Shown here in pieces: positions 14,889 through 23,817 of a stretch of DNA of 34,535 nucleotides (positions are counted from its first letter, which is position 1; each line of letters begins with the position of its first letter). This DNA comes from Oscillospiraceae bacterium. Lineage in GTDB: Bacteria > Bacillota > Clostridia > Oscillospirales > Oscillospiraceae. The notes under the pieces were generated by a model, which did not search any database, was not told the DNA's origin, and saw only the letters and a list, made by a program, of their open reading frames with translations. Made by a program: the position numbers and the translations under genes. The stretch spans positions 1 to 34,535 of the forward strand of contig SVLC01000020.1 of NCBI GenBank assembly GCA_015068155.1, given 5' to 3'.

Positions 14889-16949
14889 TTATCCCAATTG
14901 ATTTTCCAAAGAATCCGTGTCGCCGGTGCTGAAACCGAAGAACACATCCAGGATCTCCTTGGCCACCGGCGCCAGCTTACCGCCGCCGCCGGCCTTCTCG
15001 CCGTATACTGCAATGGCAATCTGAGGATCGTCCGCAGGGGCAAAGCACACAAAGGCGCCATTGGCCGAAGCGCCGGGAGAAGATTCGGCAGTACCGGTCT
15101 TCGCGGCTACGGAAACGGCGTAGTTCTTAAAGGTGGAATAGGCCGTACCCTGGGAGTCGCTGGCCACCAGCTTCATGCCGTCCAGATACACCGCATAGGC
15201 CTCATCGGTGATGGGCAGCTCGCTCAGCACCTGGGTCTTGTTTTCCAGGATAAGCTGCCGGTAATCCGAGGAGATCACCCGATTCAAAAATGTAGCCTTA
15301 TACCGGGTGCCCTGGTTCGCAAGGCCCATGGTATAGGATGCCAATTGCATGGGGGTAAAGGCATTCAGCGACTGGCCAATGCCGTTCATAATACCGTCTG
15401 CATAGTACCAATTGGCCGACTCCGTACCGGCAAACAATCTTGCCTTGTTTTGCGGATTGGCCCGGACGCCCACCTGCTCATACAGTTCTACGCCGGTACG
15501 CTCGCCCAAGCCCAGACCTTTGGAGATGGAATCGATATAATTGATGTCGATTTTATCCGCCAAATAATAGAAATAGTAGTTGCAGGACCATTTGAGGGCA
15601 TGTTCGCAGTTGACATGACCATGGGTATAACCATAGTTGGAATAATACAGGCAGTTGGCGCTGAAGCCGTACTTGCTGAATACGCCCTTATCCCACACGG
15701 TGGTTTCCCGTTCCACGGTGCCGGTTTGAATGCCGGCAATGGCCATGACCATTTTATAGGTGGAGCCGGGAGGATAGGTGCCCGTCAGCGCCCGGTTCAG
15801 CAGCGGCGTGTAGGGCTGGGTAGAAATATTGGTATAATCCGCCAAAAGCTGCGCCGGATCGTAGGTAGGATAGCTGGCTGACACCAGAACCTGGCCGGTC
15901 TTGACATCAATGGCTACCACGGCAGCGCCTTCTACATCCAGGCCGGCCTTACCCTCTTCCTGGGCCCGCAAGCCTTCGATCACCTCGGCCAGTTTATCTT
16001 CCGCCGCCATCTGGATCATAAGGTCCAGGGAAATTTCCACATTATTGCCGGATTTGGGCTCCACCTCATACCAGGAACGGATCACGGTGCCATCCTTGGT
16101 CACTTCATCCACCCGGATGCCGTCCACGCCGTGCAGGTACTCCTCAAACGCCTGTTCCACGCCGCTTTGTCCCACCAGCGCATCCATTTCGTAGCCCAGG
16201 GGGCGATACTGCTCCCATTGGGCCGCGCTCATGGCGCCCACATAGCCCAGCGCATGGGCCGCGTACACCGTATTGTAGCTACGGACCGAGGATGCCTCCA
16301 CCCGCAGACCGGGAATATTCAGCTCCAAAATAGCTGCCAGCTCCGTTTCGGAGGCGTCCTCCAAAAACACATAGTTGGAAAGGTTGGTCACACCGTTGCG
16401 CAGGGTGATCTCATAGCGCAGGCCGATGACCATTCTGGCATCCTCGTCGGACCATTCTTCCGGAATGGCATAGCTTTTTCTAAGCTGTTCCATCAGCAGC
16501 GGCGCGGAAATATCCGAGTCCATATCCCCCCGGTTCACCAAAAACAGTTGGAAATATGTCTTCCAGGTACTGGAGAGCTGATCCAGAGTGTAGGTAAAGG
16601 GCCAGGTATCGCTCACCGGGAAATGGTCGATGTACTCGATGCCCAGCTTTTTGCAAAGGGTGCCCAGTTCCAGCAGCCGCTGATTGGGATTGCCGGAATT
16701 CAGGATCACATAGTGGTTGAATACCAGATCGTAACTGGCACGGTTGGTCACCAGCACATTACCATTGGTATCCAAAATGTCGCCGCGGGTAGCCCGCACC
16801 CGGGTACGGGTCTTATAAGTCGTCACATTGCTGGCGGCACCGACCTGCTCGGAGTTCTGCATCAGATACAGCTTGATGCAGAAAAAGCTCAGCACCAGGC
16901 CCACCAATGTCACCAGAAAAACCGCTCGGAATTTTGTTATTCTTTCCAT
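14889..16949 (-). CDS. mrdA: Penicillin-binding protein 2 (elongasome transpeptidase)
   Basis: The product (686 residues) is a class B PBP that cross-links peptidoglycan during side-wall growth. It has one N-terminal membrane segment (about 8-28), then the dimerisation domain with RATRGDILDTNG (52-63). The transpeptidase domain has all three active-site motifs: STYK (396-399), SCN (455-457) and KTGT (617-620). It follows mreC and mreD, the usual setting for PBP2; RodA is not in the window. The start ATG has GGAGG six bases upstream and overlaps the end of mreD by 13 bp, so translation is probably coupled. A terminator follows directly. Confidence 0.95.
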   Translation of the reverse strand: MERITKFRAVFLVTLVGLVLSFFCIKLYLMQNSEQVGAASNVTTYKTRTRVRATRGDILDTNGNVLVTNRASYDLVFNHYVILNSGNPNQRLLELGTLCKKLGIEYIDHFPVSDTWPFTYTLDQLSSTWKTYFQLFLVNRGDMDSDISAPLLMEQLRKSYAIPEEWSDEDARMVIGLRYEITLRNGVTNLSNYVFLEDASETELAAILELNIPGLRVEASSVRSYNTVYAAHALGYVGAMSAAQWEQYRPLGYEMDALVGQSGVEQAFEEYLHGVDGIRVDEVTKDGTVIRSWYEVEPKSGNNVEISLDLMIQMAAEDKLAEVIEGLRAQEEGKAGLDVEGAAVVAIDVKTGQVLVSASYPTYDPAQLLADYTNISTQPYTPLLNRALTGTYPPGSTYKMVMAIAGIQTGTVERETTVWDKGVFSKYGFSANCLYYSNYGYTHGHVNCEHALKWSCNYYFYYLADKIDINYIDSISKGLGLGERTGVELYEQVGVRANPQNKARLFAGTESANWYYADGIMNGIGQSLNAFTPMQLASYTMGLANQGTRYKATFLNRVISSDYRQLILENKTQVLSELPITDEAYAVYLDGMKLVASDSQGTAYSTFKNYAVSVAAKTGTAESSPGASANGAFVCFAPADDPQIAIAVYGEKAGGGGKLAPVAKEILDVFFGFSTGDTDSLENQLG

Positions 16950-17527
16950 GCTTCGCCTCCGATCTTACCGATCATCCGCACAATGGGATATACCACCGGT
17001 ACCGCAATCATGGTCAAGGCGGCGGTCATCAGCATGCTTTCCAGCCGCTGCGGCAGCGTCTGTCCCATAAACAGCCCCACGCCGAAGACCACCATCTCAT
17101 ACAGGAACATACTGATCGCCGCGCACAGGGCAATGGAGAAAAATCCCCGCCGCAATGCCGCCTGCCGCAGCACCGCCACCAATACCGCCAGCACCGTGAT
17201 CAGCGGGATCACATACAGACCCGGCGCCGAACCGGCGCAATCATACACGATGGCGGCGACCAGCGCGAAAATGCTGCCCTGCTCCGCGCCCTGCAGGGCG
17301 GTGATCATAAAGATCAGGCAAGGCACCAGATCCAGGCAGCCGCCCCGGAAATCCACCCGGCACAGCACCGAATCCTGCAACAGCAGCCCCACCAGGCACA
17401 GCACTCCGTAGAGCACCCAACGCAGCAGGCTGAACCGCTGTCGCTGGGTCAGCAGCAGCTTGTCCAAATTAACGGATTCTTCCGAATCCGGCCGAAAATC
17501 ATAATCTTTTGCCACAGAAAATCTCAC
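16937..17527 (-). CDS. mreD: Rod shape-determining protein MreD
   Basis: This is a 196-residue integral membrane protein with five to six hydrophobic segments after a charged N-terminal stretch of about 35 residues. MreD is part of the elongasome with MreC, PBP2 and RodA. The QGAEQGSIFALVAAIVYD segment is like the conserved central region of MreD. Identification rests on length, topology and position between mreC (ATGA overlap of 4 bp) and mrdA (13-bp overlap). The extended charged N terminus is somewhat longer than in short MreD proteins. Confidence 0.92.
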   Translation of the reverse strand: MRFSVAKDYDFRPDSEESVNLDKLLLTQRQRFSLLRWVLYGVLCLVGLLLQDSVLCRVDFRGGCLDLVPCLIFMITALQGAEQGSIFALVAAIVYDCAGSAPGLYVIPLITVLAVLVAVLRQAALRRGFFSIALCAAISMFLYEMVVFGVGLFMGQTLPQRLESMLMTAALTMIAVPVVYPIVRMIGKIGGEAWKE

Positions 17528-18354
17528 TCCGCATCATAATCGGTCAAAACAAAGATCTGCTCCAGGCTGTCCACATCCACCGCCGGCTGCAGATAGGCAT
17601 ATTTGGCAGTGCCGTTTTCCTCGTAGCCGGCATCCACCACATGGCCCAAAATCAAATTTCGGGGGTACACCGTGGAACCGGCCGTCACCACCTGATCGTT
17701 GTTGCGGATCAGCGCGTCACTGCGCAGGTATTCCATCCGCAGAAGCTCCCCGTGACCGCTGCTGTAGCCGCCGGTCACGATGCCGGCATAGCCGGTATCG
17801 GCGATGGTGGCGCTGATACCGATGGAGGAATCCATCACCGTGGTAACCACGCAGTAATTGCTGCCCACTTCGGTGATCAGGCCCACCACCACGCCGTTTT
17901 CGGTGATGGCGCACATGCCCACCTGGATACCGGCAGAAGCGCCCCGGTTCAGCGTCAGGGTGCTGACCCAATCGCCGGAGGAACGGGCAATGATGTAACC
18001 GTCCACCAACTGATAGTCTTCATGGGCCGCCTTCAGTTCCAGCAGCTTCCGCAGCCGCTCGTTTTCCCGCTTCAAGGAATCGGCCTCCAAAGCATTCTGC
18101 TGAATTTGGGAAAGATCCTCCTTCAGCCGGTCATTTTCCGCCTGCAGCGCCTGGAAGCGGAAGATATAGTCATAAAGCTGCTGGGCCTGGTCGGTCATCA
18201 CCTTGGCACCGGTACGCAACGGTGTCATGACGGTCTGCACCGCCATGGCAGGAATGTTTTTTCCCGTTAAATTGCTGGCCACCGCCAGCAGCACCGCGAT
18301 CACCAGTGAGATGATCAGCACCGCCCGCACACGGGGGCTAAAAAAATGTCTCAT
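17524..18354 (-). CDS. mreC: Rod shape-determining protein MreC
   Basis: MreC (276 residues) has one N-terminal membrane segment (about 11-29) and a coiled coil (about 60-100), seen as FQALQAENDRLKEDL and SLKRENERLRKLL. An extracellular beta domain follows, with the GASAGIQVGM and ITENGVVVGLI blocks typical of the family. MreC organises PBP2 and the wall-synthesis complex outside the membrane. Only 3 bp separate it from maf upstream, and it overlaps mreD by 4 bp. mreB, often the preceding gene, is absent here. Confidence 0.95.
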   Translation of the reverse strand: MRHFFSPRVRAVLIISLVIAVLLAVASNLTGKNIPAMAVQTVMTPLRTGAKVMTDQAQQLYDYIFRFQALQAENDRLKEDLSQIQQNALEADSLKRENERLRKLLELKAAHEDYQLVDGYIIARSSGDWVSTLTLNRGASAGIQVGMCAITENGVVVGLITEVGSNYCVVTTVMDSSIGISATIADTGYAGIVTGGYSSGHGELLRMEYLRSDALIRNNDQVVTAGSTVYPRNLILGHVVDAGYEENGTAKYAYLQPAVDVDSLEQIFVLTDYDAE

Positions 18355-18357
18355 AGG

Positions 18358-18927
18358 TCAGTCTCCCATCATTTCCGGCACCATTTGCCGCAAAACTTCT
18401 CCCAGGCGGCACACCGGCAGCCCCATCACATTGTAATAATCTCCTACCAACCGGGTGCAGAACAACGCCGCGCCGCCCTGGATACCGTAAGCGCCAGCTT
18501 TATCCATGGGCTCACCGCTTTTTACATAACGCAGCATCTGCCCCTGGGTCAATTCCCGGAAATGTAGGTCCGTCACCTCCGTAAAGGTCCGGGCCTCATC
18601 CCGGTGCAGCACCGTCACGCCGGTCATCACCTGATGATCTCTGCCGGACAGCAGCGCCAGCATTTCCATAGCCTCCTGCTCCGAACGGGGTTTTCCCAGC
18701 ACCCTTCCCTGACAGACCACGATGGTATCCGCCGCAATGACCACATCTTCCTGCTGCCGGCTCACCGCCAGAGCTTTGCACCGGCTGACCCGGGCCACCT
18801 CCGCGGCAGGCTCCGCCGCCGGATCCATGGTCTCATCGATATCCGCCACCCGGACCGTAAAGGGAATGCCAAACAAACCCAGCAATTCCTTCCGCCGGGG
18901 GGATTGGGATGCAAGAATCAAACGCAT
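18358..18927 (-). CDS. maf: Maf-type nucleoside triphosphate pyrophosphatase
   Basis: The 189-residue product begins MRLILASQSPRRKELL, the classic Maf N terminus, and has the catalytic AADTIVV segment (Asp67). The family hydrolyses dTTP, UTP or modified nucleotides to monophosphates and pyrophosphate, and has been linked to septum formation. An AAAGGAAAC site lies just before the ATG. It lies 33 bp after the U32 protein gene and 3 bp before mreC. A maf next to mreBCD is a common arrangement in Firmicutes. Confidence 0.95.
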   Translation of the reverse strand: MRLILASQSPRRKELLGLFGIPFTVRVADIDETMDPAAEPAAEVARVSRCKALAVSRQQEDVVIAADTIVVCQGRVLGKPRSEQEAMEMLALLSGRDHQVMTGVTVLHRDEARTFTEVTDLHFRELTQGQMLRYVKSGEPMDKAGAYGIQGGAALFCTRLVGDYYNVMGLPVCRLGEVLRQMVPEMMGD

Positions 18928-18960
18928 AATGTTTCCTTTCTGTGTAAAACCGCCGCAGAT

Positions 18961-21042
18961 TTAGTTTACGCCCCGCAGGTACAGGCCCCGGGTACAGGCG
19001 CCATGATCGAAGGGCACGGGGCTTACGCAGGACGCCGCCACCCGATCCACTTCCTTGGCGTTTTCCGTGGTGAAATACAGCCGAACGCCCCAGAGGCCCA
19101 GCTTCGCCAGGTCACTCTGCCGGTCCAGCCAGCTGAGTTTTTTGCCGTTCAGCAGCACGCTGCGGCAATTGTTGCCGTCCCGGATCACCGGGAATTCCGC
19201 GCCGGTCTTATCCACCAGCTTGGTGGGGCCCAATTGGCAGGCGCATTCGCCGGTCTTGCCCTTAATCAGGCAGTTTTCCGTAACCATCAAAGGTAATCTG
19301 CCATAGACCAGCAATTCGCAGGGTACAGCCTTGCTCACATCCCGGATCTGGGGCAGATTCATTTCAAAGCTAAGGGTGGCCGATGCCAGTTCCAATTCCT
19401 TCAGGGTGTAGACAGCCATGGAATTGTAGATATTCAGGCCGTAATCCCCCCGGATGGTCATGCCCGCTTCCCGGGCAGGCAGCATCAGACCCAGATTGCC
19501 CACCAGGACCTCCCGAACACCCATTTTATAGACCTCCTGCAGATTTTCCCGCAGGGTATTCATTTCCCGGTCATGCACGATTCTGGGCAACGCCGCCGCC
19601 ACATGGAACCGGCGCACCAGTTGCTTGGTAAATCCGGGATCTTCCGCCAGGATGTGCAGCGGCACATACAGCACCGCCGGATTCAGCCGCAGCAAGCCCG
19701 GGGTGATCTGTTCCCGGGTGGTAACCTGCACCGTATAATCCGGCCGTTCCTTACTGCCGGCAAACATGGGCATCTTCCGCAGCCGCAGGGTGATCACATT
19801 GTCCCGGCGTCCCCGCAGGGCGGTCAGCTGATTCAGCGCATCCCGACGCATGGAATTGATGGCCGCCGCAGACAAATTCAATCCCGGGGTAATATCCGCC
19901 GTCACCACGCCCACCCGGTAAGGCGTGCCGCCGGTTTTGGAAAGCCGGTCAGCCAGATCCTTTTCCGTGATCAGTTGGGTACGGGCCAGGGCCGGTATCG
20001 GCCCCCGGACAGTACAGCTTCTGCCCTCGGGATCGGTTGCCGTCAGGCTGCTGCCCTCGTGGGTGATCACCGCATGGAGCTTTATCTCCACCAGGGGATT
20101 TTCCGCTGCCTCATAGGTTTGACGCATCCGCCGCAGGAATGCGGCATCCTCGCCCTTCTCCTCCCGGAATCCGAACATATTCTTGCCGGTTTTGCTCTCA
20201 TAATACCCATCGGTAAAGCCCTGGCGATTGAAGGCGGTCCAAAGGGTGTCCATCATTTCCTGGGTCACCTTTTGACCGTCCAGCGCCCGGCGATATACAT
20301 TGGTCACCGCCGCCACATACTCCGGCCGCTTCATGCGGCCCTCCAGCTTCAGCGACGCCACGCCCATTTCTTCCAGTTCCTTCACATGCTGCACCAGGCA
20401 GTTATCCTTCAGGCTCAGCGGATGCCGGTTTTCCCGGCGGCTGTAACCATAGCACTGGCGGCAGGGCTGGGCGCAGCGGCCCCGGTTGCCGGAGCGTTCA
20501 CCGATCACGCCGGACAGATAGCATTGACCGGAATAACTCATGCACAGCGCGCCGTGACCGAATACTTCGATCTCGATGGGAGAATTTTTGCAGATATAGC
20601 GGATCTCCTCCCGATCCAGCTCCCGGCTCAGCACCACCCGGGTCATGCCGAAGGCGGCGCAAAGCATTACGCCGGACAGAGAGTGGACCGTCATCTGGGT
20701 AGAACCGTGGACCGGCACCGTCGGCGCGATCCGGCGGCACATCTGCACCACCCCCAGATCCTGCACGATAAAGGCATCCACGCCGCTGGCAGCCGCGTGT
20801 CGGATCAGCTCGGCGCAATCCTCCGCTTCCCGGTCGGTGATCAGGGTGTTCAGGGTCAAATGGACCGCCACACCGCGGATATGGCAATATTTAATGGCCT
20901 CCACAAGGGCCTGGGGTGTGAAATTCTTCGCATTCTGCCGGGCATTAAAAATGCCGCAGCCAAGATAGACCGCGTTGGCGCCGTTCTGCACCGCCGCGCG
21001 CAGGGCTTCCATGGAGCCTGCAGGAGACAGCAATTCGATCAT
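18961..21042 (-). CDS. U32-family peptidase / RNA-hydroxylation-like protein
   Basis: This 693-residue product begins MIELLSPAGSMEAL, typical of U32 proteins, and has the family signature EVFGHGALCMSYSGQC (159-174). The cysteines C167, C174, C190 and C194 fit the set proposed to hold an iron-sulfur cluster. The long C-terminal part is like the extension of large U32 proteins (DUF3656 type), with a late GECACQLGP segment. U32 proteins were first called collagenases; E. coli members RlhA and TrhP act in rRNA and tRNA hydroxylation, so an RNA role is likelier. I start at the ATG at 21042, nine bases after GGGAG; an ATG six bases upstream is too close to it. It is the first gene of the operon with maf and mreCD. 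Confidence 0.9.
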   Translation of the reverse strand: MIELLSPAGSMEALRAAVQNGANAVYLGCGIFNARQNAKNFTPQALVEAIKYCHIRGVAVHLTLNTLITDREAEDCAELIRHAAASGVDAFIVQDLGVVQMCRRIAPTVPVHGSTQMTVHSLSGVMLCAAFGMTRVVLSRELDREEIRYICKNSPIEIEVFGHGALCMSYSGQCYLSGVIGERSGNRGRCAQPCRQCYGYSRRENRHPLSLKDNCLVQHVKELEEMGVASLKLEGRMKRPEYVAAVTNVYRRALDGQKVTQEMMDTLWTAFNRQGFTDGYYESKTGKNMFGFREEKGEDAAFLRRMRQTYEAAENPLVEIKLHAVITHEGSSLTATDPEGRSCTVRGPIPALARTQLITEKDLADRLSKTGGTPYRVGVVTADITPGLNLSAAAINSMRRDALNQLTALRGRRDNVITLRLRKMPMFAGSKERPDYTVQVTTREQITPGLLRLNPAVLYVPLHILAEDPGFTKQLVRRFHVAAALPRIVHDREMNTLRENLQEVYKMGVREVLVGNLGLMLPAREAGMTIRGDYGLNIYNSMAVYTLKELELASATLSFEMNLPQIRDVSKAVPCELLVYGRLPLMVTENCLIKGKTGECACQLGPTKLVDKTGAEFPVIRDGNNCRSVLLNGKKLSWLDRQSDLAKLGLWGVRLYFTTENAKEVDRVAASCVSPVPFDHGACTRGLYLRGVN

Positions 21043-21073
21043 AGTCATTCTCTCCCATGGTATACTCTTATAC

Positions 21074-21079
21074 ATTATA
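21074..21079 (-). promoter_or_regulatory. Extended -10 promoter of the U32-maf-mreCD-mrdA operon
   Basis: A perfect TATAAT is preceded by TGT (an extended -10, TGn), 31 bp before the U32 start. No good -35 box is found 16-18 bp upstream, as often happens with extended -10 promoters. Confidence 0.6.
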
Positions 21080-21137
21080 ACACATTGTCCTCTGCTCCGC
21101 TACCCCGGCAATATGAATTTTTCGGAAAATTTGCAAT

Positions 21138-21172
21138 AAAAAATTCCTGCCGTCTGCATGGCAAACGGCAGG
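21138..21172 (-). terminator. Rho-independent terminator of the SH3b peptidase gene
   Basis: The 8-bp stem CCTGCCGT (21146-21153) with ACGGCAGG (21165-21172) is followed on the minus strand by AATTTTTTATTG. It starts six bases after the stop codon at 21179. Confidence 0.88.
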
Positions 21173-21178
21173 AGATTC

Positions 21179-23584
21179 TTATTCAACATAGTCCATGGAT
21201 ATCCAGCCCTTATCGGTGCGGCCCCACAAGGTTCCGTCCACCTCTTTGGTCTCCAGAATTTCCACACGGTCGCCCTCGCTGTAGGTGCCAACCACCTCTG
21301 CCGAAGCGCTGGCCTCCGCGCGGATCCGGAGCTTGCTGGCGGTCACGGTGCCCACGCGAACAGCAGGCTCTTCATCGTCCAGTTCCACATAGTTCATGGA
21401 CAGCCAGCCTTCGTCGATACGGCCCCACAGCATATTGCCCACCTGCTTGGTCTCGTACACGGTGACCCGGTCGCCCTTCTGCTTGTAGGTCACGATGCTG
21501 TAGTTGGTGCCAGCGCCGGAGCGGACGCGGACTTCATTTGCGGTAACGGTACCCTTTTGTCCCGAAGGTTCGGGCTCAGGCTCGGGTTCGGGTTCCGGTT
21601 CGGTTTCGTCCAATTCCACATAGTTCATGGACACCCAGCCTTCATCGATGCGGCCCCACAGCATATTGCCCACCTGCTTGGTCTCGTACACGGTGACCCG
21701 GTTGCCCTTCTGCTTGTAGGTCACGATGCTGTAGTTGGTGCCGGCGCCGGAGCGGACACGGACCTCATCGGCGGTAATGGTAGCCGCCTGGCCTTCGCCG
21801 CCGGGACCGGGATTCGGTTCTTCTTCGTCCAGTTCCACATAGTTCATGGACACCCAGCCTTCATCGATGCGGCCCCACAGCATATTGCCCACCTGCTTGG
21901 TCTCGTACACGGTGATCCGGTCGCCCTTCTGCTTGTAGGTCACGATGCTGTAGTTGGTGCCGGCGCCGGAGCGGACACGGACCTCATCGGCGGTAATGGT
22001 AGCCGCCTGGCCTTCGCCGCCGGGACCGGGATTCGGTTCTTCTTCGTCCAGTTCCACATAGTTCATGGACACCCAGCCTTCATCGATGCGGCCCCACAGC
22101 ATATCGCCAACCTGCTTGGTCTCGTACACAGTGACCCGGTCGCCCTTCTGCTTGTAGGTCACGATGCTGTAGTTGGTGCCGGCGCCGGAGCGGACACGGA
22201 CCTCGTTGGCGGTGATGGTAGCCGCCTGGCCTTCGCCGCCGGGACCGGGATTCGGTTCTTCTTTGTCCAGTTCCACATAGTCCATGGACACCCAGCCTTC
22301 GTCAATGCGGCCCCACAGCGTATTGCCCACCTGCTGGGTCTCATATACGGTGACCCGGTCGCCCTTCTGCTTGTAGGTCACGATGCTGTAGTTGGTGCCG
22401 GCGCCGGAGCGGACGCGCAGCTCGTCGCCGGTAATGGTACCCTTTTGCCCCTGGGGCTGGACGGGTACTTCATCCATTTCCACATAGGCCATGCTGATCC
22501 AGCCTTCGGCGATGCGTCCCCAAAGGATGTCGCCCACCTGCGCGGTCTCGAATACCTCTACCCGGGTTCCTTTCTGCAGGAAGCCCCGCACGGCATAATT
22601 GGTGCCGGCGCCGGCCCGGATCCGCAGATCGGTGGCGGTGATGGTGCCCATCTGGCCTTCCTCTGCCTGGCGGGTCTCGTTGTTGCCGCAGCGGATACAG
22701 GTGCGGATCTCCTCGCCTTCCATTCCGGAGGGACCCCACTGACCGTACAGATGGTCGCAGGCCACCAGCTCCAGATAATTCATGGAAGCATAGCCGGAAA
22801 TGCCGTTATATTCAATGTGGGCCCAATGGCCGGTGCCGCGGCCGGAGGCCTTCAGCACCTTCACTTCTGCGCCGTAGGGCACGGTGCCCAGCACCTCGAA
22901 ATCGGCGCCGTGACCGGCCCGGATCCGCAGATCCGTGGAAGCGGAAGTGGCCACATATGTGCCTGCGTAAACCGTATCGCAGCGGCAAGTCAGGCTTTGG
23001 CCGTTATATATGTAGTCCGTTACATACCAGTAGGCAGTTACTTTCTTCAAAATCGTAGCCTGGGAGCCGTATTTAATGCCCAGCCAGGAGCTGCTGATGG
23101 GGGTTTGCTTGCCGCTGATGCCCTTGACGGTATCGGCGCAGTAGAATTCATCGCCCACATAGCCGGTAAGATACACCGCATGGGGCAGCTTGCCGCAGTA
23201 AAGCACAATGCCCTCAGGATGCTCGTCCAGCAGTTCCTTCAGCGCCTGCACCGTCATGCCGCTGACATTCTTGTGTCCCACCTTCACGGTGGTATTGCCG
23301 ATTTTGTGAGAGAAGCTCCACTTCAGACCCACGCCCTCCATCCAGGCATCTTTTCGCAGGCCGTTTTCCGTAACGGTGGCCCAATTGCTGTTGTTATGCT
23401 GGTAAAGGCTGGCCCGGATCATCATGGCGGCGGAGCAAAGGGTGCAGGTACCGGCCACGTTTTGGGTCAGATATAGATCAGCCGGCAATTCCGGCAGCGG
23501 ATCTGCATTGGCCTGGGGTATGCACACCAACAGGCAAGCCGCTACCATCGCCAGTATCAAAAGTCTTTTTGCCGCTTTCTTCAT
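21179..23584 (-). CDS. Secreted papain-like cysteine peptidase with eight SH3b domains
   Basis: The product is 801 residues. A signal peptide (1-27, cleavage after ANA) is followed by a C39-like papain-fold domain (about 30-195). Its probable catalytic residues are Cys47 in GTCTLCSAAM, His135 in KLPHAVYLTGY and Asp151 in FYCADT. Eight bacterial SH3 domains follow from about 212 to the end; the first and second are split by a short C-x-H ... C-x-x-C module (276-305). SH3b domains often bind cell wall, so this may be a wall hydrolase or surface protease; the substrate is unknown. Linkers are acidic and Pro/Gly-rich, one with repeated EP pairs. The ATG at 23584 has GGAGG six bases upstream; an upstream ATG (23626) lacks one. 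It is monocistronic. Confidence 0.88.
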   Translation of the reverse strand: MKKAAKRLLILAMVAACLLVCIPQANADPLPELPADLYLTQNVAGTCTLCSAAMMIRASLYQHNNSNWATVTENGLRKDAWMEGVGLKWSFSHKIGNTTVKVGHKNVSGMTVQALKELLDEHPEGIVLYCGKLPHAVYLTGYVGDEFYCADTVKGISGKQTPISSSWLGIKYGSQATILKKVTAYWYVTDYIYNGQSLTCRCDTVYAGTYVATSASTDLRIRAGHGADFEVLGTVPYGAEVKVLKASGRGTGHWAHIEYNGISGYASMNYLELVACDHLYGQWGPSGMEGEEIRTCIRCGNNETRQAEEGQMGTITATDLRIRAGAGTNYAVRGFLQKGTRVEVFETAQVGDILWGRIAEGWISMAYVEMDEVPVQPQGQKGTITGDELRVRSGAGTNYSIVTYKQKGDRVTVYETQQVGNTLWGRIDEGWVSMDYVELDKEEPNPGPGGEGQAATITANEVRVRSGAGTNYSIVTYKQKGDRVTVYETKQVGDMLWGRIDEGWVSMNYVELDEEEPNPGPGGEGQAATITADEVRVRSGAGTNYSIVTYKQKGDRITVYETKQVGNMLWGRIDEGWVSMNYVELDEEEPNPGPGGEGQAATITADEVRVRSGAGTNYSIVTYKQKGNRVTVYETKQVGNMLWGRIDEGWVSMNYVELDETEPEPEPEPEPEPSGQKGTVTANEVRVRSGAGTNYSIVTYKQKGDRVTVYETKQVGNMLWGRIDEGWLSMNYVELDDEEPAVRVGTVTASKLRIRAEASASAEVVGTYSEGDRVEILETKEVDGTLWGRTDKGWISMDYVE
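21622..22277 (-). repeat. Near-identical 219-bp tandem units coding SH3b domains
   Basis: The landmark TAGTTCATGG (or TAGTCCATGG) occurs at 21621, 21840, 22059 and 22278, exactly 219 bp (73 codons) apart. The units differ from each other at only a few bases by eye. Flanking copies (about 21390-21620 and 22278-22485) are related but more diverged. The repeat codes for one SH3b domain plus its linker. Confidence 0.9.
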
Positions 23585-23654
23585 AATGATCCTCCGTTTC
23601 AGAAAAAGGCAGGGGCGTCCAGTCAAAACGCCATAGTTTTCATTCTATGCCATC

Positions 23655-23683
23655 ATTATACAACACAGTTTACATAATTGCAA
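23655..23683 (-). promoter_or_regulatory. Promoter of the SH3b peptidase gene
   Basis: The -35 box TTGCAA (23678-23683) and perfect -10 box TATAAT (23655-23660) are 17 bp apart, about 70 bp before the start codon. The rest of the gap up to 23817 is AT-rich, with no gene. Confidence 0.8.
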
Positions 23684-23817
23684 CACAAAAACCGCTGTTT
23701 CTCAAAAAAATTTTCAAAATGTTTGGTTGTTTCCGTATTTCTATGGCAATCTTTTCCATTTCAGGTAAAATATGTAAGAAATTTTCATTTTTTACATAAA
23801 ATCCGGTGTTTTGGCGG

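Noticed and set aside
21622..22277. 219-bp repeats considered as an assembly artefact or duplicated mobile element
   Set aside because: They are in frame, differ slightly from each other and each encodes a complete SH3b domain.
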